Source: Luteolibacter pohnpeiensis
GTDB taxonomy: Bacteria > Verrucomicrobiota > Verrucomicrobiia > Verrucomicrobiales > Akkermansiaceae
Direction: 5' to 3'
Assembly: GCF_016595435.1 (NCBI RefSeq)
Contig: NZ_JAENIJ010000013.1
Coordinates: forward strand, 40,568-104,567
Length of the DNA: 64,000 nucleotides
Below, one piece after another: positions 53,610 through 63,855 of this stretch. The translations under genes and the position numbers were made by a program. Below the pieces are notes generated by a model, which had not been told where the DNA came from, did no database searches, and saw nothing but the letters and a program-made list of their open reading frames with translations. Within the stretch, counting starts at the first letter, position 1. Each line of letters opens with the position of its first letter.

Positions 53610-55979
53610 TCACCTCACCGGTAGGGCTCTTGGGGGTGGTGGGTCTTCGTAGTCGGGTTCGTCGATGGGGAGAGCTCGTGGCGGCTGTGGGTCCTGGACG
53701 GGGAGGGCGCGGGGGGGATTGTCGCGACGGGTCGGTTGCTGCGGAGAATTGGCAGGTTGAGCGTCGCGAAGGTCTTCGGGGCTGACGGGTAGGGCTCGCA
53801 CCGGGTGGATCGGGCAGAAGTCGTTGGTGTCAGGCGCGATGTCGGACGGGACTTGGGCGTCGTAGGCGGTGCCTGCTTCTTCGCAGCCTGCGGTCGCGCG
53901 CTTGCCGGACAGATTGCAGAGGCGGCAGGTGACGAGATTGACTTTGCGATTCAATTCGCCGGCTTTGTAGCCGAGGCGATCGGCCGTTTTCATGATGTCG
54001 ACCCAGACCGGCAGTGCCAGTGTCGCGCCGTAGCCGCCTTGGATGGTTTTTTTCGGTTGATCGAAGCCGACCCAGACGGCGCAGGTGAGGTTCGAGGTGT
54101 AGCCGGCGAACCAGGCGTCCTTGAAATCGTTGGTGGTGCCGGTTTTGCCGCCGCAGGGTTTGTCAAACCCGAGGCGCTTGATCGCTGAAGCGGTGCCGCT
54201 GACGGTGACTTGGTTGAGGACTTGGGAAACGGACCAGGCGGAGCCGGCGTTGGTGGCGGTGTAGGAGGTGACGCGGGGTTTGTGCAGGACGTTGCCATCG
54301 CGGTCGCGGATTTCCGTGATCAGGAAGGGCATCTGGCGTTCGCCTTCATTGGGGAAAATGCTGTAGGCGGAGGTCACTTCCCATGGCGATGCGTCCCAGG
54401 TGCCCAGGAGGGATGCCGGGTTGTTGGTGATTTCTGAAGTGAAGCCAACGTTGCGGGCGACTTCTTTGATATGGTCCATTCCGGCGTAATTGCCGACGCG
54501 GACAGACATGGTGTTGCGGGAACGGATGAGGCCGTAGGAGGCGGGGAACATGCCACCGAATTTCCCGTCGGAGTTGTGGGGGCGCCAGTTGCCGCCGCCT
54601 TTGATTTCTCCGGGTTGGATTGGGCCATCGCTGATCTGAGTTTGCGGGGTGAGGCCCTTGTCGAAGGCGGCGAGGTAAACGAAGGGTTTGAAGACGGAGC
54701 CGATCGGCCGCCGCGCTTGCATGGCCCGGTTGTAGCGGGATTCATCGGCATCGCGCCCGCCGATGATGGCGAGTACGGCTCCCGTGTGGTTTTCCATGAT
54801 GAGGGCCGCGCCCTGCATGTAGTCGGGGTCGCCCCGTTTGTCCTCCGGCAGTTCTGCCCATTGGCTGCGGGTCTGGTGGGCGTAGCCGGGCTGGCGCTCC
54901 ACCTCGCGAAGTTTCTTGTTGAGCGCCTCTTCACCGGATTGTTGCAAGCGGAGGTCGATGGTGGTGTGGATGGTCAGGCCGCCGAGCTCGATGTTGCTTT
55001 TTTCCAAGATCACCTCGAGCTCACGGCGGATGGCATCCATGGCATAGGACTCGTGGTATTTGCGGCGCCACTCAGGACGCACCTCGATGGCTTTGCTCTT
55101 GGCCTCGTCCGCTTCCTTGCGGGTCAGAACGCCGGCATCGACCATGCGTTCGAGCGTGGTATTGCGTTCGCGGGTGGCAGCTTCGTTTGAGGAAAACGGG
55201 TTGAACACGTCAGGTCCGCGAACGATCCCGGCGAGCATGGCGGATTCCGAAAGAGTGAGCTCCGATGGGTGTTTTTCGAAATAAATCCGGGATGCTTCAC
55301 CGACGCCTTTGATCTGGCGGCCCCAGTTGATCTGGTTGATGTAGGCTTCGAGAATCTCGTCTTTGCTCATCGCTGCCTCGATGCGGACGGCGATGGCGAT
55401 TTCGAGGAATTTGCGATCGATCTGGCGAATGGTTTGGCCTTGGTCACGGCGCTTGAGCTGGAAAATATCCGAGGCGAGCTGCTGGGTGATGGTGGAGGCA
55501 CCTTCTTTTTTGCCTTCGAGGTTCTTCATGACCGCGCGTCCGATCCCCATGATATCGAAAGCCCCGTGTTTGTAGAATCGCTCGTCTTCACGGGCGATGA
55601 TTGCCTTGCGGAAATTTTCCGCGACTTGCCGCAGTGGGACGATCGAGCGTTTTTCGCCATGGATGCGGCCGATTTCCTCGCCATTACGATCTAGGATGAT
55701 CGTGCGCTCGGGCATGGCGTGCAACTTGTTCAAATCATAGCGGGATGCCCGGAAGCCATAAACCACGGAGAGGAAAAGCAGAACGTAAAGGCTGGCGGCG
55801 AGCGGATGACCGATCAGGCGGGCCAGGATGCGCAGGGCAAAGCTGAGATTTCTGGTGAGGAAATTCACCAGATAAAACGGCCAGAACAGGAAAAGGTTGA
55901 AGGCGTCGGGGGAGCGCTTGGTCGCAGCTGCCTTTTGATTGCGGCGCCGATTTGGGTCTGCAGGTTTGCGTTGTGCCAT
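53610..55979 (-). CDS. Bifunctional penicillin-binding protein 1A
   Basis: A 789-residue class A PBP. Cytosolic basic head, one span (ASLYVLLFLSVVYGF), GT51 domain with catalytic Glu131 (ARED) and GASTITQQLAS, and an intact transpeptidase domain: Ser428-V-F-Lys431, Ser487-Arg-Asn489, and Lys612-Thr-Gly614. A four-Cys cluster (CRLCNLSGKRATAGCEE ... FCPIHP) follows, a possible metal or disulfide knot. The last 65 residues are a disordered Pro-rich tail with four RALP motifs (728-731, 757-760, 768-771, 784-787). Synthesises and cross-links peptidoglycan in the periplasm. Confidence 0.95.
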   Translation of the reverse strand: MAQRKPADPNRRRNQKAAATKRSPDAFNLFLFWPFYLVNFLTRNLSFALRILARLIGHPLAASLYVLLFLSVVYGFRASRYDLNKLHAMPERTIILDRNGEEIGRIHGEKRSIVPLRQVAENFRKAIIAREDERFYKHGAFDIMGIGRAVMKNLEGKKEGASTITQQLASDIFQLKRRDQGQTIRQIDRKFLEIAIAVRIEAAMSKDEILEAYINQINWGRQIKGVGEASRIYFEKHPSELTLSESAMLAGIVRGPDVFNPFSSNEAATRERNTTLERMVDAGVLTRKEADEAKSKAIEVRPEWRRKYHESYAMDAIRRELEVILEKSNIELGGLTIHTTIDLRLQQSGEEALNKKLREVERQPGYAHQTRSQWAELPEDKRGDPDYMQGAALIMENHTGAVLAIIGGRDADESRYNRAMQARRPIGSVFKPFVYLAAFDKGLTPQTQISDGPIQPGEIKGGGNWRPHNSDGKFGGMFPASYGLIRSRNTMSVRVGNYAGMDHIKEVARNVGFTSEITNNPASLLGTWDASPWEVTSAYSIFPNEGERQMPFLITEIRDRDGNVLHKPRVTSYTATNAGSAWSVSQVLNQVTVSGTASAIKRLGFDKPCGGKTGTTNDFKDAWFAGYTSNLTCAVWVGFDQPKKTIQGGYGATLALPVWVDIMKTADRLGYKAGELNRKVNLVTCRLCNLSGKRATAGCEEAGTAYDAQVPSDIAPDTNDFCPIHPVRALPVSPEDLRDAQPANSPQQPTRRDNPPRALPVQDPQPPRALPIDEPDYEDPPPPRALPVR

Positions 55980-56074
55980 GTGCGTCGCTAGACTAGCTCA
56001 TTGATGGGCGACGTTCCACTCTGATTACTCCTCAGACGAAGGGGAAGTGCAGCGCCGCTATTGAAGTTGTTAAT

Positions 56075-57076
56075 ATGAGAGCGTTGCCAATTCTTTCAGT
56101 CGCCTTGATCTTCACGCTGCAACTTCCGCTCATGGGGCGCGAGCCGCTGCGAAGTGTTGCAGATTTGGAAAAGCTGGAATCCAAGGTGGAAGCGGTCGCC
56201 GTCAAAGTCCAGCCGTCGACGGTGGCATTGGTTTCGGAAAAAGTCGGGTCGTCAGGCTCCGGGGTGATCGTTTCGAAAGATGGATTGATCCTGACTGCTG
56301 CGCACGTGGTGCAGGGAGCGGAGGAACTGACCGTGAATTTTCCGAACGGTAGCAAAGCCACCGGTAAGGTTCTGGGAGCGAATTACTCCAAGGATATCGG
56401 CATGGTGAAAATCGAGGAAAAAGGCCCCTGGCCGTTCGTCGATCTGGGCAAATCCAACTCGCTGGAAGCCGGAGATTGGGTGATCGCGATGGGACATTCG
56501 GCCGGATTTGATAAATTCCGCACACCACCGGTGCGATTCGGGCGTGTGGTCTCGAAAGGTCCTGGAAATTTCCTCACCACCGATTGCCGCTTGATCGGTG
56601 GTGACTCGGGTGGCCCGCTTTTTGATCTCGATGGCAAGGTGATTGGCATCAATTCCTCCATTGGTGAGGATCTGAAAAACAACAACCACGCCGGGATCGA
56701 TGGATTCCAGGAAGACTGGGATCGGCTGATTGCCGGAGAATCCTGGGGACGGCTGGAAATGAACCCATTCGTCAATCCGGAGCGGCCGGCCTTGGGCATC
56801 GACTACGGGCGCAGGCGCGGAGTTGTCGGGGCCTTGGTGGAATCGGTCGTGCCAGGCAGTCCTGCCGCGCAAGCCGGTTTGCACAGTTGGGATTTGATCA
56901 CCAGCATTGATGGCGACGAGGTTCGCAGCCCGCAGGATGTGGAGCAGAACATCGTCAAACGACGGGCCGGCGATGAGGTCACGATCGGCGTTTTGCGGGA
57001 CGATCAAAAAATGGAGTTCAAGGCAACCCTGGCCAAGCTGGAGAGCCTCCAGCAGACCAACGAGGATGAACGCTGA
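56075..57076 (+). CDS. HtrA/DegP-like serine protease with one PDZ domain
   Basis: A 333-residue exported protease. Signal peptide of ~21 residues. Trypsin-like domain with the full triad: His77 in LTAAHVVQG, Asp107 in SKDIGMVKI and Ser178 in GGDSGGPLFD. One C-terminal PDZ (~238-320, GALVESVVPGSPAAQAGL..). Probably a periplasmic quality-control protease. The sister gene follows after 37 bases on the same strand. Confidence 0.9.
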   Translation: MRALPILSVALIFTLQLPLMGREPLRSVADLEKLESKVEAVAVKVQPSTVALVSEKVGSSGSGVIVSKDGLILTAAHVVQGAEELTVNFPNGSKATGKVLGANYSKDIGMVKIEEKGPWPFVDLGKSNSLEAGDWVIAMGHSAGFDKFRTPPVRFGRVVSKGPGNFLTTDCRLIGGDSGGPLFDLDGKVIGINSSIGEDLKNNNHAGIDGFQEDWDRLIAGESWGRLEMNPFVNPERPALGIDYGRRRGVVGALVESVVPGSPAAQAGLHSWDLITSIDGDEVRSPQDVEQNIVKRRAGDEVTIGVLRDDQKMEFKATLAKLESLQQTNEDER

Positions 57077-57113
57077 GTTTAGCAACGAAGAATCAATCAT
57101 TTAGAAAGAAGTC

Positions 57114-58358
57114 ATGAAGACAGTTTTGGGTATCTTGCTGCTATTGGGATCTCCCGGTGTGCTTCTCGCACAGCGCAATCCGGACGGAGACCTCGGAGTT
57201 CCTCTACTGAGTGCGGATGAAAAAGCGGTGGTGCAGGAACAGGACGCGGAATTCATCTCCGCAGTCCGCCCGGTGTTGGAAAAAGCCTCGCAATCAACCG
57301 TTCGGATTTGGGGCGTTCAGGGGAGACGGGATGTTCGTCTCGCCTACGGAACGGTCATCGGGGATGGTCACCAGATTTTAACGAAATGGAGCCAAGTGGC
57401 CAAGGTGACGGAGGATTTCCGCGTCGAAACCTGGGATCACCAGGTGCGCCCCGTGGAAGTCAGCGGAGTCTATGAAGACGAGGATTTGGCGGTGCTGACC
57501 ATCACCGGAGACCCGTTGGTGCCGGTGAAGTGGTCTTCGGAACCATTACCGCTCGGCAAATTTTTGATCGCAACCCAGCCCGATGGCCAAATGGCAGCCT
57601 ACGGAGTTGTTGGGGTGTTGGAGCGAAATCTGCGCGATGGTGAGCCCGGCTATCTCGGCGTTTACGGCGATCCGGAATTCAATGGACCGGGTGTGCGGGT
57701 GAAGGAAGTCCTGCGCGGGACCGCGGCGGATGATGCTGGATTGAAAGAGGGGGATTTGATCCTGCGCGTGAACGACAAGGTGCTGACCGGCATGTCGGAA
57801 CTCGTCGATGCGCTCGCAGGTGCCAGCCCGGGCACGGGAGTCGACCTGTTGATCAAGCGCGATGGCCAGGAGCTGGCGGTCGATACCATTCTTGGCAGCA
57901 AGCCGGATGCCTCGCAATTCGCCGGTAGCCGTCTCGCGCAAATGGAGCGAATGGGCCTTGAGGAAGGTTGGAGCCAGGTGCGCTCCGGATTTTCCAAAGT
58001 TGTCGAATCCGACATGGTCCTGCTGCCGGATCAGGTTGGCGGGCCGCTGGTTGACCTCCACGGCAATGTCGTCGGAGTCAGTTTGGCGCAGGCATCCCGG
58101 ACCCGGAACTACTTTGTATCTGCCAGCCGGGTTCAGGAATTGCTGGGTCAACCCTCGACGGATCCCGCGGTTGCATTGGCCAAGCTGAAAGAGCGGGAAG
58201 AAGCGCTGGAATCCGCTCCACGTCTACGCCCGCAAGTCATCCCGCTTTCGCCGCAAGAAGGACGGGATATGATGGAAAAAATGAACCGGAATCTCACCGA
58301 TATGGGGCGCTTGGCCGATCGCATCATGCGTGAGCTGGGTGCGCTGGATAACGAGTAA
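57114..58358 (+). CDS. Catalytically dead trypsin-like protein with PDZ nested in the protease fold
   Basis: A 414-residue exported protein (signal MKTVLGILLLLGSPGVLLAQ). It aligns with the protease just upstream but the His position is Ser93 (ILTKWSQVA), Asp124 is kept (DEDLAVL), and the serine loop reads DQVGGPLVD with Val308 for Ser. Moreover a PDZ domain (~178-262, GVRVKEVLRGTAADDAGLKEGD) sits before, not after, the serine loop, i.e. inside the second barrel. The C-terminus is a charged helix (KLKEREEALES, then MMEKMNRNLTDMGRLADRIM). It probably acts as a regulator, scaffold or pseudo-protease partner of its neighbour. Confidence 0.8.
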   Translation: MKTVLGILLLLGSPGVLLAQRNPDGDLGVPLLSADEKAVVQEQDAEFISAVRPVLEKASQSTVRIWGVQGRRDVRLAYGTVIGDGHQILTKWSQVAKVTEDFRVETWDHQVRPVEVSGVYEDEDLAVLTITGDPLVPVKWSSEPLPLGKFLIATQPDGQMAAYGVVGVLERNLRDGEPGYLGVYGDPEFNGPGVRVKEVLRGTAADDAGLKEGDLILRVNDKVLTGMSELVDALAGASPGTGVDLLIKRDGQELAVDTILGSKPDASQFAGSRLAQMERMGLEEGWSQVRSGFSKVVESDMVLLPDQVGGPLVDLHGNVVGVSLAQASRTRNYFVSASRVQELLGQPSTDPAVALAKLKEREEALESAPRLRPQVIPLSPQEGRDMMEKMNRNLTDMGRLADRIMRELGALDNE

Positions 58359-58382
58359 AGGAAATCTCCCTGATGCTGAACG

Positions 58383-58417
58383 AAGGAAGGCAGGATCTGA
58401 ATCTGCCTTCCTTTTTT
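58383..58417 (+). terminator. Terminator after the HtrA-like pair
   Basis: Stem GGAAGGCAG / CTGCCTTCC followed by TTTTTTCG; ends the plus-strand pair before the convergent ABC ATPase. Confidence 0.9.
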
Positions 58418-58440
58418 CGTTCTCGGAACCGCCTTTGGGT

Positions 58441-59373
<933 letters not shown>

Positions 59374-59406
59374 GGCGCACTTCGGGTGAAAATCCCGCAT
59401 GTTCGG

Positions 59407-59435
59407 TTGACGGGGTGGTGTGTTCCCCTTAACTA
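59407..59435 (+). promoter_or_regulatory. Possible sigma-70-like promoter of sucA
   Basis: TTGACG (59407-59412) followed after about 16-17 bases by TTAACT/TAACTA. The -35 is a good match and the -10 only partial. It lies 66 bases upstream of the sucA ATG. Low certainty. Confidence 0.3.
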
Positions 59436-59500
59436 AGCGTTGTGCGTGGCGGGCCAAGCGGGAAATTCGCGGACTGCACGTTGAATTTCATCCATCTCCC

Positions 59501-62290
59501 ATGAACTCCTCGGTTTCGGCGCGTCTCAACGCGGATTTGCTCGACGATAAATACGCACAATGGTGCGAAGATCCTCATTCGGTTGAACCTACTTGGGCTG
59601 CCTTTTTTGAAGGTTTCGAACTTGGTGCAGCACAATCCCGTAAAAAAGAGGAGTCTTCTTCGACCGCCGCGGTACCTGCCGCCACACCGGTATCGGTCAG
59701 TTCGACCCCGGACATGGATCTGGCGTTTTACGGTCGGGTCGTGAGCCTGGTTTACAATTTCCGCACGCTTGGCCACACCCAGGCTGCCATCAATCCCCTG
59801 GAAGACGAGCCGGAGTGGAATCCACGCCTGAGCCTCGACCAATACGGTTTCACCGAAACAGACATGGATCGCGAAGCGTCGAATCCATGGTTCCGCAATG
59901 GCGAAACGATGAAGCTGCGCGACATGGTGGCCGCCCTGCAGTCGACCTACTCTGACAAGATCGGCTTCGAATTCATGCACATCCACAATACCGCCGTGCG
60001 CCATTGGGTGCGTGAGCGGATTGAAAAGCATGCGCTGAACAAGGGCTTCGCCGCTGAGCGGAAGGTCAAATCCCTGCGCTGGTTGCTCGAAGCCGAAGTG
60101 TTCGAAAACTTCATCGGCAAGAAATTCCTCGGCGAGAAGCGCTTCTCGATCGAAGGCGGCGAAGGTACCATGGTGGTCCTGAACGCGATTCTCGAAAGCT
60201 GCCCATCCAACGGCGTGCTGGAAATCGAGATGGGCATGGCACACCGCGGTCGCTTGAATGTCCTGGCGAATTTCGTCCGCAAGTCACTCACCACCATTCT
60301 TTACGAATTCACGCCAAACTACGTGCCGGATCTCGTGGCCGGTGATGGCGACGTGAAATACCACCTCGGTTACGAAAGTGTGCGCGAGCTGGAAGACGGC
60401 ACCGTCCGCGTCAGCCTGGCTGCAAACCCAAGTCACTTGGAAGCTGTCAACGCAGTGGTCGAGGGCAAGGCCCGCGCCCGTCAGCGCATCCTCGGTGACG
60501 ACGGTGCCAAAACCGACCGCACCCAGGTGCTGCCGATTCTCCTTCACGGTGACGCGGCTTTTGCGGGTCAAGGTTCGGTTGCCGAAGTGCTCAACCTTTC
60601 CCAGCTCCCGGGCTATCGCACCGGTGGCACGATTCACCTGATCATCAACAACCAGATCGGTTTCACCACGTCGCCAGCCGATGCGCGCTCGTCGTCCTAC
60701 GCAACGGACGTTGCCCGGATGATCGATGCTCCAATTCTTCACGTGAACGGCGAAGAGCCGATGGAACTTTACTGGGCGGCGCAATTCGCTCTGGAATTCC
60801 GCCAGAAATTCGGCCGCGACATCGTGATCGATATGTATTGCTACCGCCGCCAAGGCCACAACGAGGCGGACCAGGCAGCATTCACCCAACCGATCATCGC
60901 CAAGAAAATCGCCGCACGTCAGCCATTCGGCCAGATGTACAAGAAGCGCTTGGTCGACGATGGCACGCTCACCCAACCGCAAGCGGATCAGGTCGAGCAA
61001 ACCATATGGGACACGCTGGAAGCGGGTTATCAGAAGATGATCGAGCTCACCGAAGCTGGTGATCGCACCGTGTTCAGTGGATCGACCGCGATTGCGCAGC
61101 CGGAATATTCCCACGCTCCGGTTCCGACTGGAATCGATCGCGAGAAGTTCCAGCACATCGGTAAGGTTCTCACCAGCATTCCGGATGGATTCCATCTGAA
61201 TCCGACTTTGGCTAAACGCTTCATTCCGCGCCGCATCGAGGCTTTGGCCAGCGGTGGACCGATCGACTGGGCCTTCGCCGAATCGCTCGCGATGGGTTCC
61301 CTCTTGATGGAAGGCAATCCGGTCCGACTTTCCGGTCAGGACTGCCGCCGCGGCACCTTCTCCCAGCGCCACGCGGTTTTCTACGATTATGAAACCCGTG
61401 AGCGTCACATCCCGCTGGAGCAAGTCTCCGCGGATCAAGCGAAGTTCTGCGTTTACAACTCGTTCCTTTCCGAGTTCGCCGTGCTTGGATTCGATTACGG
61501 ATATTCCCTCGGTTACCCAAGCATGCTGACGCTTTGGGAAGCCCAGTTCGGCGATTTCTCAAACGGTGCCCAAGTCATCATCGACCAGTTCATTTCCTCG
61601 GCAGAGTCAAAATGGCAGACCCCATCTGATTTGGTGATGCTGCTTCCTCACGGATACGAGGGCATGGGGCCTGAGCACTCAAGCGCACGACTTGAGCGGT
61701 TCCTGCAGCTTTGCGCCGCGCAAAACCTGATCGTCGGTAATTTCACCACACCGGCTCAGTATTTCCACGCACTGCGCCGTCAGAAACGCCGTGACTTCCG
61801 CAAGCCTCTGATTCTGATGACGCCGAAGAGCTTGCTGACGCGGGCCGAGGCAGTTTCCCAAGAATCGGATTTCCTCGAAGGCACCTGCTTCCAGGAAGTG
61901 CTCCCGGATATCAAAATCTTTTCCAACCCGAGCGACGTTTCGCGCGTGGTATTCTGCTCCGGCAAGGTTTTCTACGATCTGGTCAACCATCGTCAGGAGA
62001 ACAACATCGAAGACGCCGCCATTGTCCGGATGGAGCAACTTTATCCATTCCACGACGAAATGGTCGCAGCGATCATCAGCCAGTATCCGAACGCCTCGCA
62101 GTTCGTCTGGTGCCAGGAAGAGCCGCTCAACATGGGGGCCTGGTCTTACATTTTCCCACGACTCGAAAAAGTCGTCGGCCAGAAAGTTCGTTACGCCGGT
62201 CGCGGCCAGGCATCCAGCCCGGCTGCCGGGTCCAAAGCCCAGCACTACCGCGAGCAAAAAGCGCTCCTCGCCAAAGCCTTCGAAGTCTGA
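59501..62290 (+). CDS. sucA: 2-oxoglutarate dehydrogenase E1 component
   Basis: A 929-residue thiamine-diphosphate enzyme of the TCA cycle, decarboxylating 2-oxoglutarate and loading succinyl on SucB. Start MNSSVSARLNADLLDDKYAQ with the E1 N-terminal signature (YAQWCEDPHSVEPTWAAFFEGF). ThDP/substrate motifs MGMAHRGRLNVLANF, LLHGDAAFAGQGSVAEVL, NQIGFTTSP and YRRQGHNEADQAAFTQP are present, followed by the transketolase-like domain with RGTFSQRHAVF and LLPHGYEGMGPEHSSARLER. The ATG at 59501 is the natural start. SucB follows after 30 bases. Confidence 0.96.
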   Translation: MNSSVSARLNADLLDDKYAQWCEDPHSVEPTWAAFFEGFELGAAQSRKKEESSSTAAVPAATPVSVSSTPDMDLAFYGRVVSLVYNFRTLGHTQAAINPLEDEPEWNPRLSLDQYGFTETDMDREASNPWFRNGETMKLRDMVAALQSTYSDKIGFEFMHIHNTAVRHWVRERIEKHALNKGFAAERKVKSLRWLLEAEVFENFIGKKFLGEKRFSIEGGEGTMVVLNAILESCPSNGVLEIEMGMAHRGRLNVLANFVRKSLTTILYEFTPNYVPDLVAGDGDVKYHLGYESVRELEDGTVRVSLAANPSHLEAVNAVVEGKARARQRILGDDGAKTDRTQVLPILLHGDAAFAGQGSVAEVLNLSQLPGYRTGGTIHLIINNQIGFTTSPADARSSSYATDVARMIDAPILHVNGEEPMELYWAAQFALEFRQKFGRDIVIDMYCYRRQGHNEADQAAFTQPIIAKKIAARQPFGQMYKKRLVDDGTLTQPQADQVEQTIWDTLEAGYQKMIELTEAGDRTVFSGSTAIAQPEYSHAPVPTGIDREKFQHIGKVLTSIPDGFHLNPTLAKRFIPRRIEALASGGPIDWAFAESLAMGSLLMEGNPVRLSGQDCRRGTFSQRHAVFYDYETRERHIPLEQVSADQAKFCVYNSFLSEFAVLGFDYGYSLGYPSMLTLWEAQFGDFSNGAQVIIDQFISSAESKWQTPSDLVMLLPHGYEGMGPEHSSARLERFLQLCAAQNLIVGNFTTPAQYFHALRRQKRRDFRKPLILMTPKSLLTRAEAVSQESDFLEGTCFQEVLPDIKIFSNPSDVSRVVFCSGKVFYDLVNHRQENNIEDAAIVRMEQLYPFHDEMVAAIISQYPNASQFVWCQEEPLNMGAWSYIFPRLEKVVGQKVRYAGRGQASSPAAGSKAQHYREQKALLAKAFEV

Positions 62291-62320
62291 TTTTCCCTAT
62301 CTTTACCACTCCGCAGATCC

Positions 62321-63754
62321 ATGTCTCTCGATGTAAAAGTCCCCGCAGCCGGTGAATCCATCACCTCCGCCAATGTCGCCCGCTGGCATAAAAGCAGCGG
62401 TGACGCCGTGAAAAAAGGCGACGTCCTTGTCACCCTTGAAACCGATAAAGTCTCGAACGAGCTGGAAGCCGATGTCGACGGCACTCTCGAAATTCTGGTG
62501 AACGAAGGCGAAGAGGTGAACATCGGGACCGTGATTGCACGGATCGAAGAAGGTGCAGCAGCTCCTGCGAGCGCCAGTGAACCTGCAGCGCCTACCCCAG
62601 CCGCAGCTCCCGCAGCTTCACCATCATCGGGTGAGCCAGTCGACATCAAGGTGCCGGCAGCTGGCGAATCGATCACTTCTGCGAACGTAGCTGCCTGGCG
62701 CAAGCAAGACGGCGATGTCGTGAAGAAAGGTGAAATCCTGGTCACGCTCGACACCGATAAAGTTTCGAACGAACTGGAAGCCGACGTCGATGGCGTCCTC
62801 CGCATTTTGGTGCACGAAGGTGAGGAAGTTTCGATCGGCACGGTGATCGGCAAGATTGAGCCAGGTGCTGTAGCAGCAGCTCCTGCTGCCGAGTCGAAAC
62901 CAGCTCCTGCTCCAGCAGCAGCGGCTGCGTCACCCGCGCCTGCGCCGAAAGCGGCTGAGTCTGCTCCCGCAGCACCAGCCAAGCTCAAGCCGGATTTCAC
63001 CGTGCTTTCTTCGCCAAAACCGGCTGAGGCGGCAGCGACTCCGCAAGCATCGGATGGCCGCACGACCCGCAAGAAAATGTCGATGCTGCGCCGCAAGATC
63101 GCGACTCACTTGGTGAATGCCCAGCAAACGGCGGCGATTCTCACGACCTTCAACGAAGTCGACATGAGCGCCGTCATGGACCTCCGCAAGCAGGTTCAGG
63201 ATCAGTTCATCAAGAAGCACGGAGTGAAGCTCGGCTTCATGTCGTTCTTCGTGAAAGCCGTCGCACAGGCGCTCAAGGATGTGCCTGCGATCAACGGCCG
63301 GATCGAAGGCAACGAAATCATCGAGAACCATTTCTACGACATAGGAGTCGCGATCGGCACAGAAAAAGGCCTCGTGGTTCCAGTGCTTCGCGATGCTGAC
63401 AAAAAGTCATTTGCCCAAATCGAGAAAGACATCATCGACTACGCGACCAAAGCTCGCGATGGCAAAATCACGATCGAGGATCTCACCGGTGGTGTGTTTA
63501 CCATTTCGAATGGTGGCACTTACGGATCGTTGCTCAGCACACCGATCCTCAACCCTCCACAAAGCGGAATCCTCGGCATGCACACCATCCAGCAACGCCC
63601 GGTTGCGGTGAATGGCCAAGTCGTGATTCGCCCGATGATGTATCTGGCGATGAGCTACGACCACCGCCTGGTGGACGGCAAGGAGGCGGTGACGTTCCTG
63701 ATCCGCATCAAGGATTGCCTCGAAAATCCGACCCGCTTGCTGCTGGAAATGTGA
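62321..63754 (+). CDS. sucB: Dihydrolipoamide succinyltransferase (E2) with two lipoyl domains
   Basis: A 477-residue E2. Two near-identical lipoyl domains: residues ~2-76 with lipoyl Lys43 in [11 protein letters not shown] and ~107-182 with Lys147 in [11 protein letters not shown]. Ala/Pro-rich linkers follow each. The catalytic domain begins at [20 protein letters not shown] and ends with [15 protein letters not shown] (HxxxDG). Most SucB proteins have one lipoyl domain. A peripheral-subunit-binding domain is not obvious between the second linker and the catalytic domain. It transfers succinyl to CoA within the 2-oxoglutarate dehydrogenase complex. Confidence 0.94.
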   Translation: MSLDVKVPAAGESITSANVARWHKSSGDAVKKGDVLVTLETDKVSNELEADVDGTLEILVNEGEEVNIGTVIARIEEGAAAPASASEPAAPTPAAAPAASPSSGEPVDIKVPAAGESITSANVAAWRKQDGDVVKKGEILVTLDTDKVSNELEADVDGVLRILVHEGEEVSIGTVIGKIEPGAVAAAPAAESKPAPAPAAAAASPAPAPKAAESAPAAPAKLKPDFTVLSSPKPAEAAATPQASDGRTTRKKMSMLRRKIATHLVNAQQTAAILTTFNEVDMSAVMDLRKQVQDQFIKKHGVKLGFMSFFVKAVAQALKDVPAINGRIEGNEIIENHFYDIGVAIGTEKGLVVPVLRDADKKSFAQIEKDIIDYATKARDGKITIEDLTGGVFTISNGGTYGSLLSTPILNPPQSGILGMHTIQQRPVAVNGQVVIRPMMYLAMSYDHRLVDGKEAVTFLIRIKDCLENPTRLLLEM

Positions 63755-63828
63755 TTTTCCGCTGAGGTGGGGTCGAACTGACCACTCAAAATTCAGGCCC
63801 AGGAAGACGCGATTACCGATAGATTGGT

Positions 63829-63855
63829 AAGACCGGCTTCCCGGGTCTTTTTTCT
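63829..63855 (+). terminator. Terminator of the sucAB operon
   Basis: Stem AGACCGG / CCGGGTCT (one bulge) followed by TTTTTTCTATTTC, 75 bases after sucB. The remaining ~145 bases to the window edge show no gene. Confidence 0.8.

Noticed and set aside
60284..61438. A 384-codon minus-strand frame opposite sucA
   Set aside because: Antisense shadow of a highly biased gene; composition is not that of a protein.
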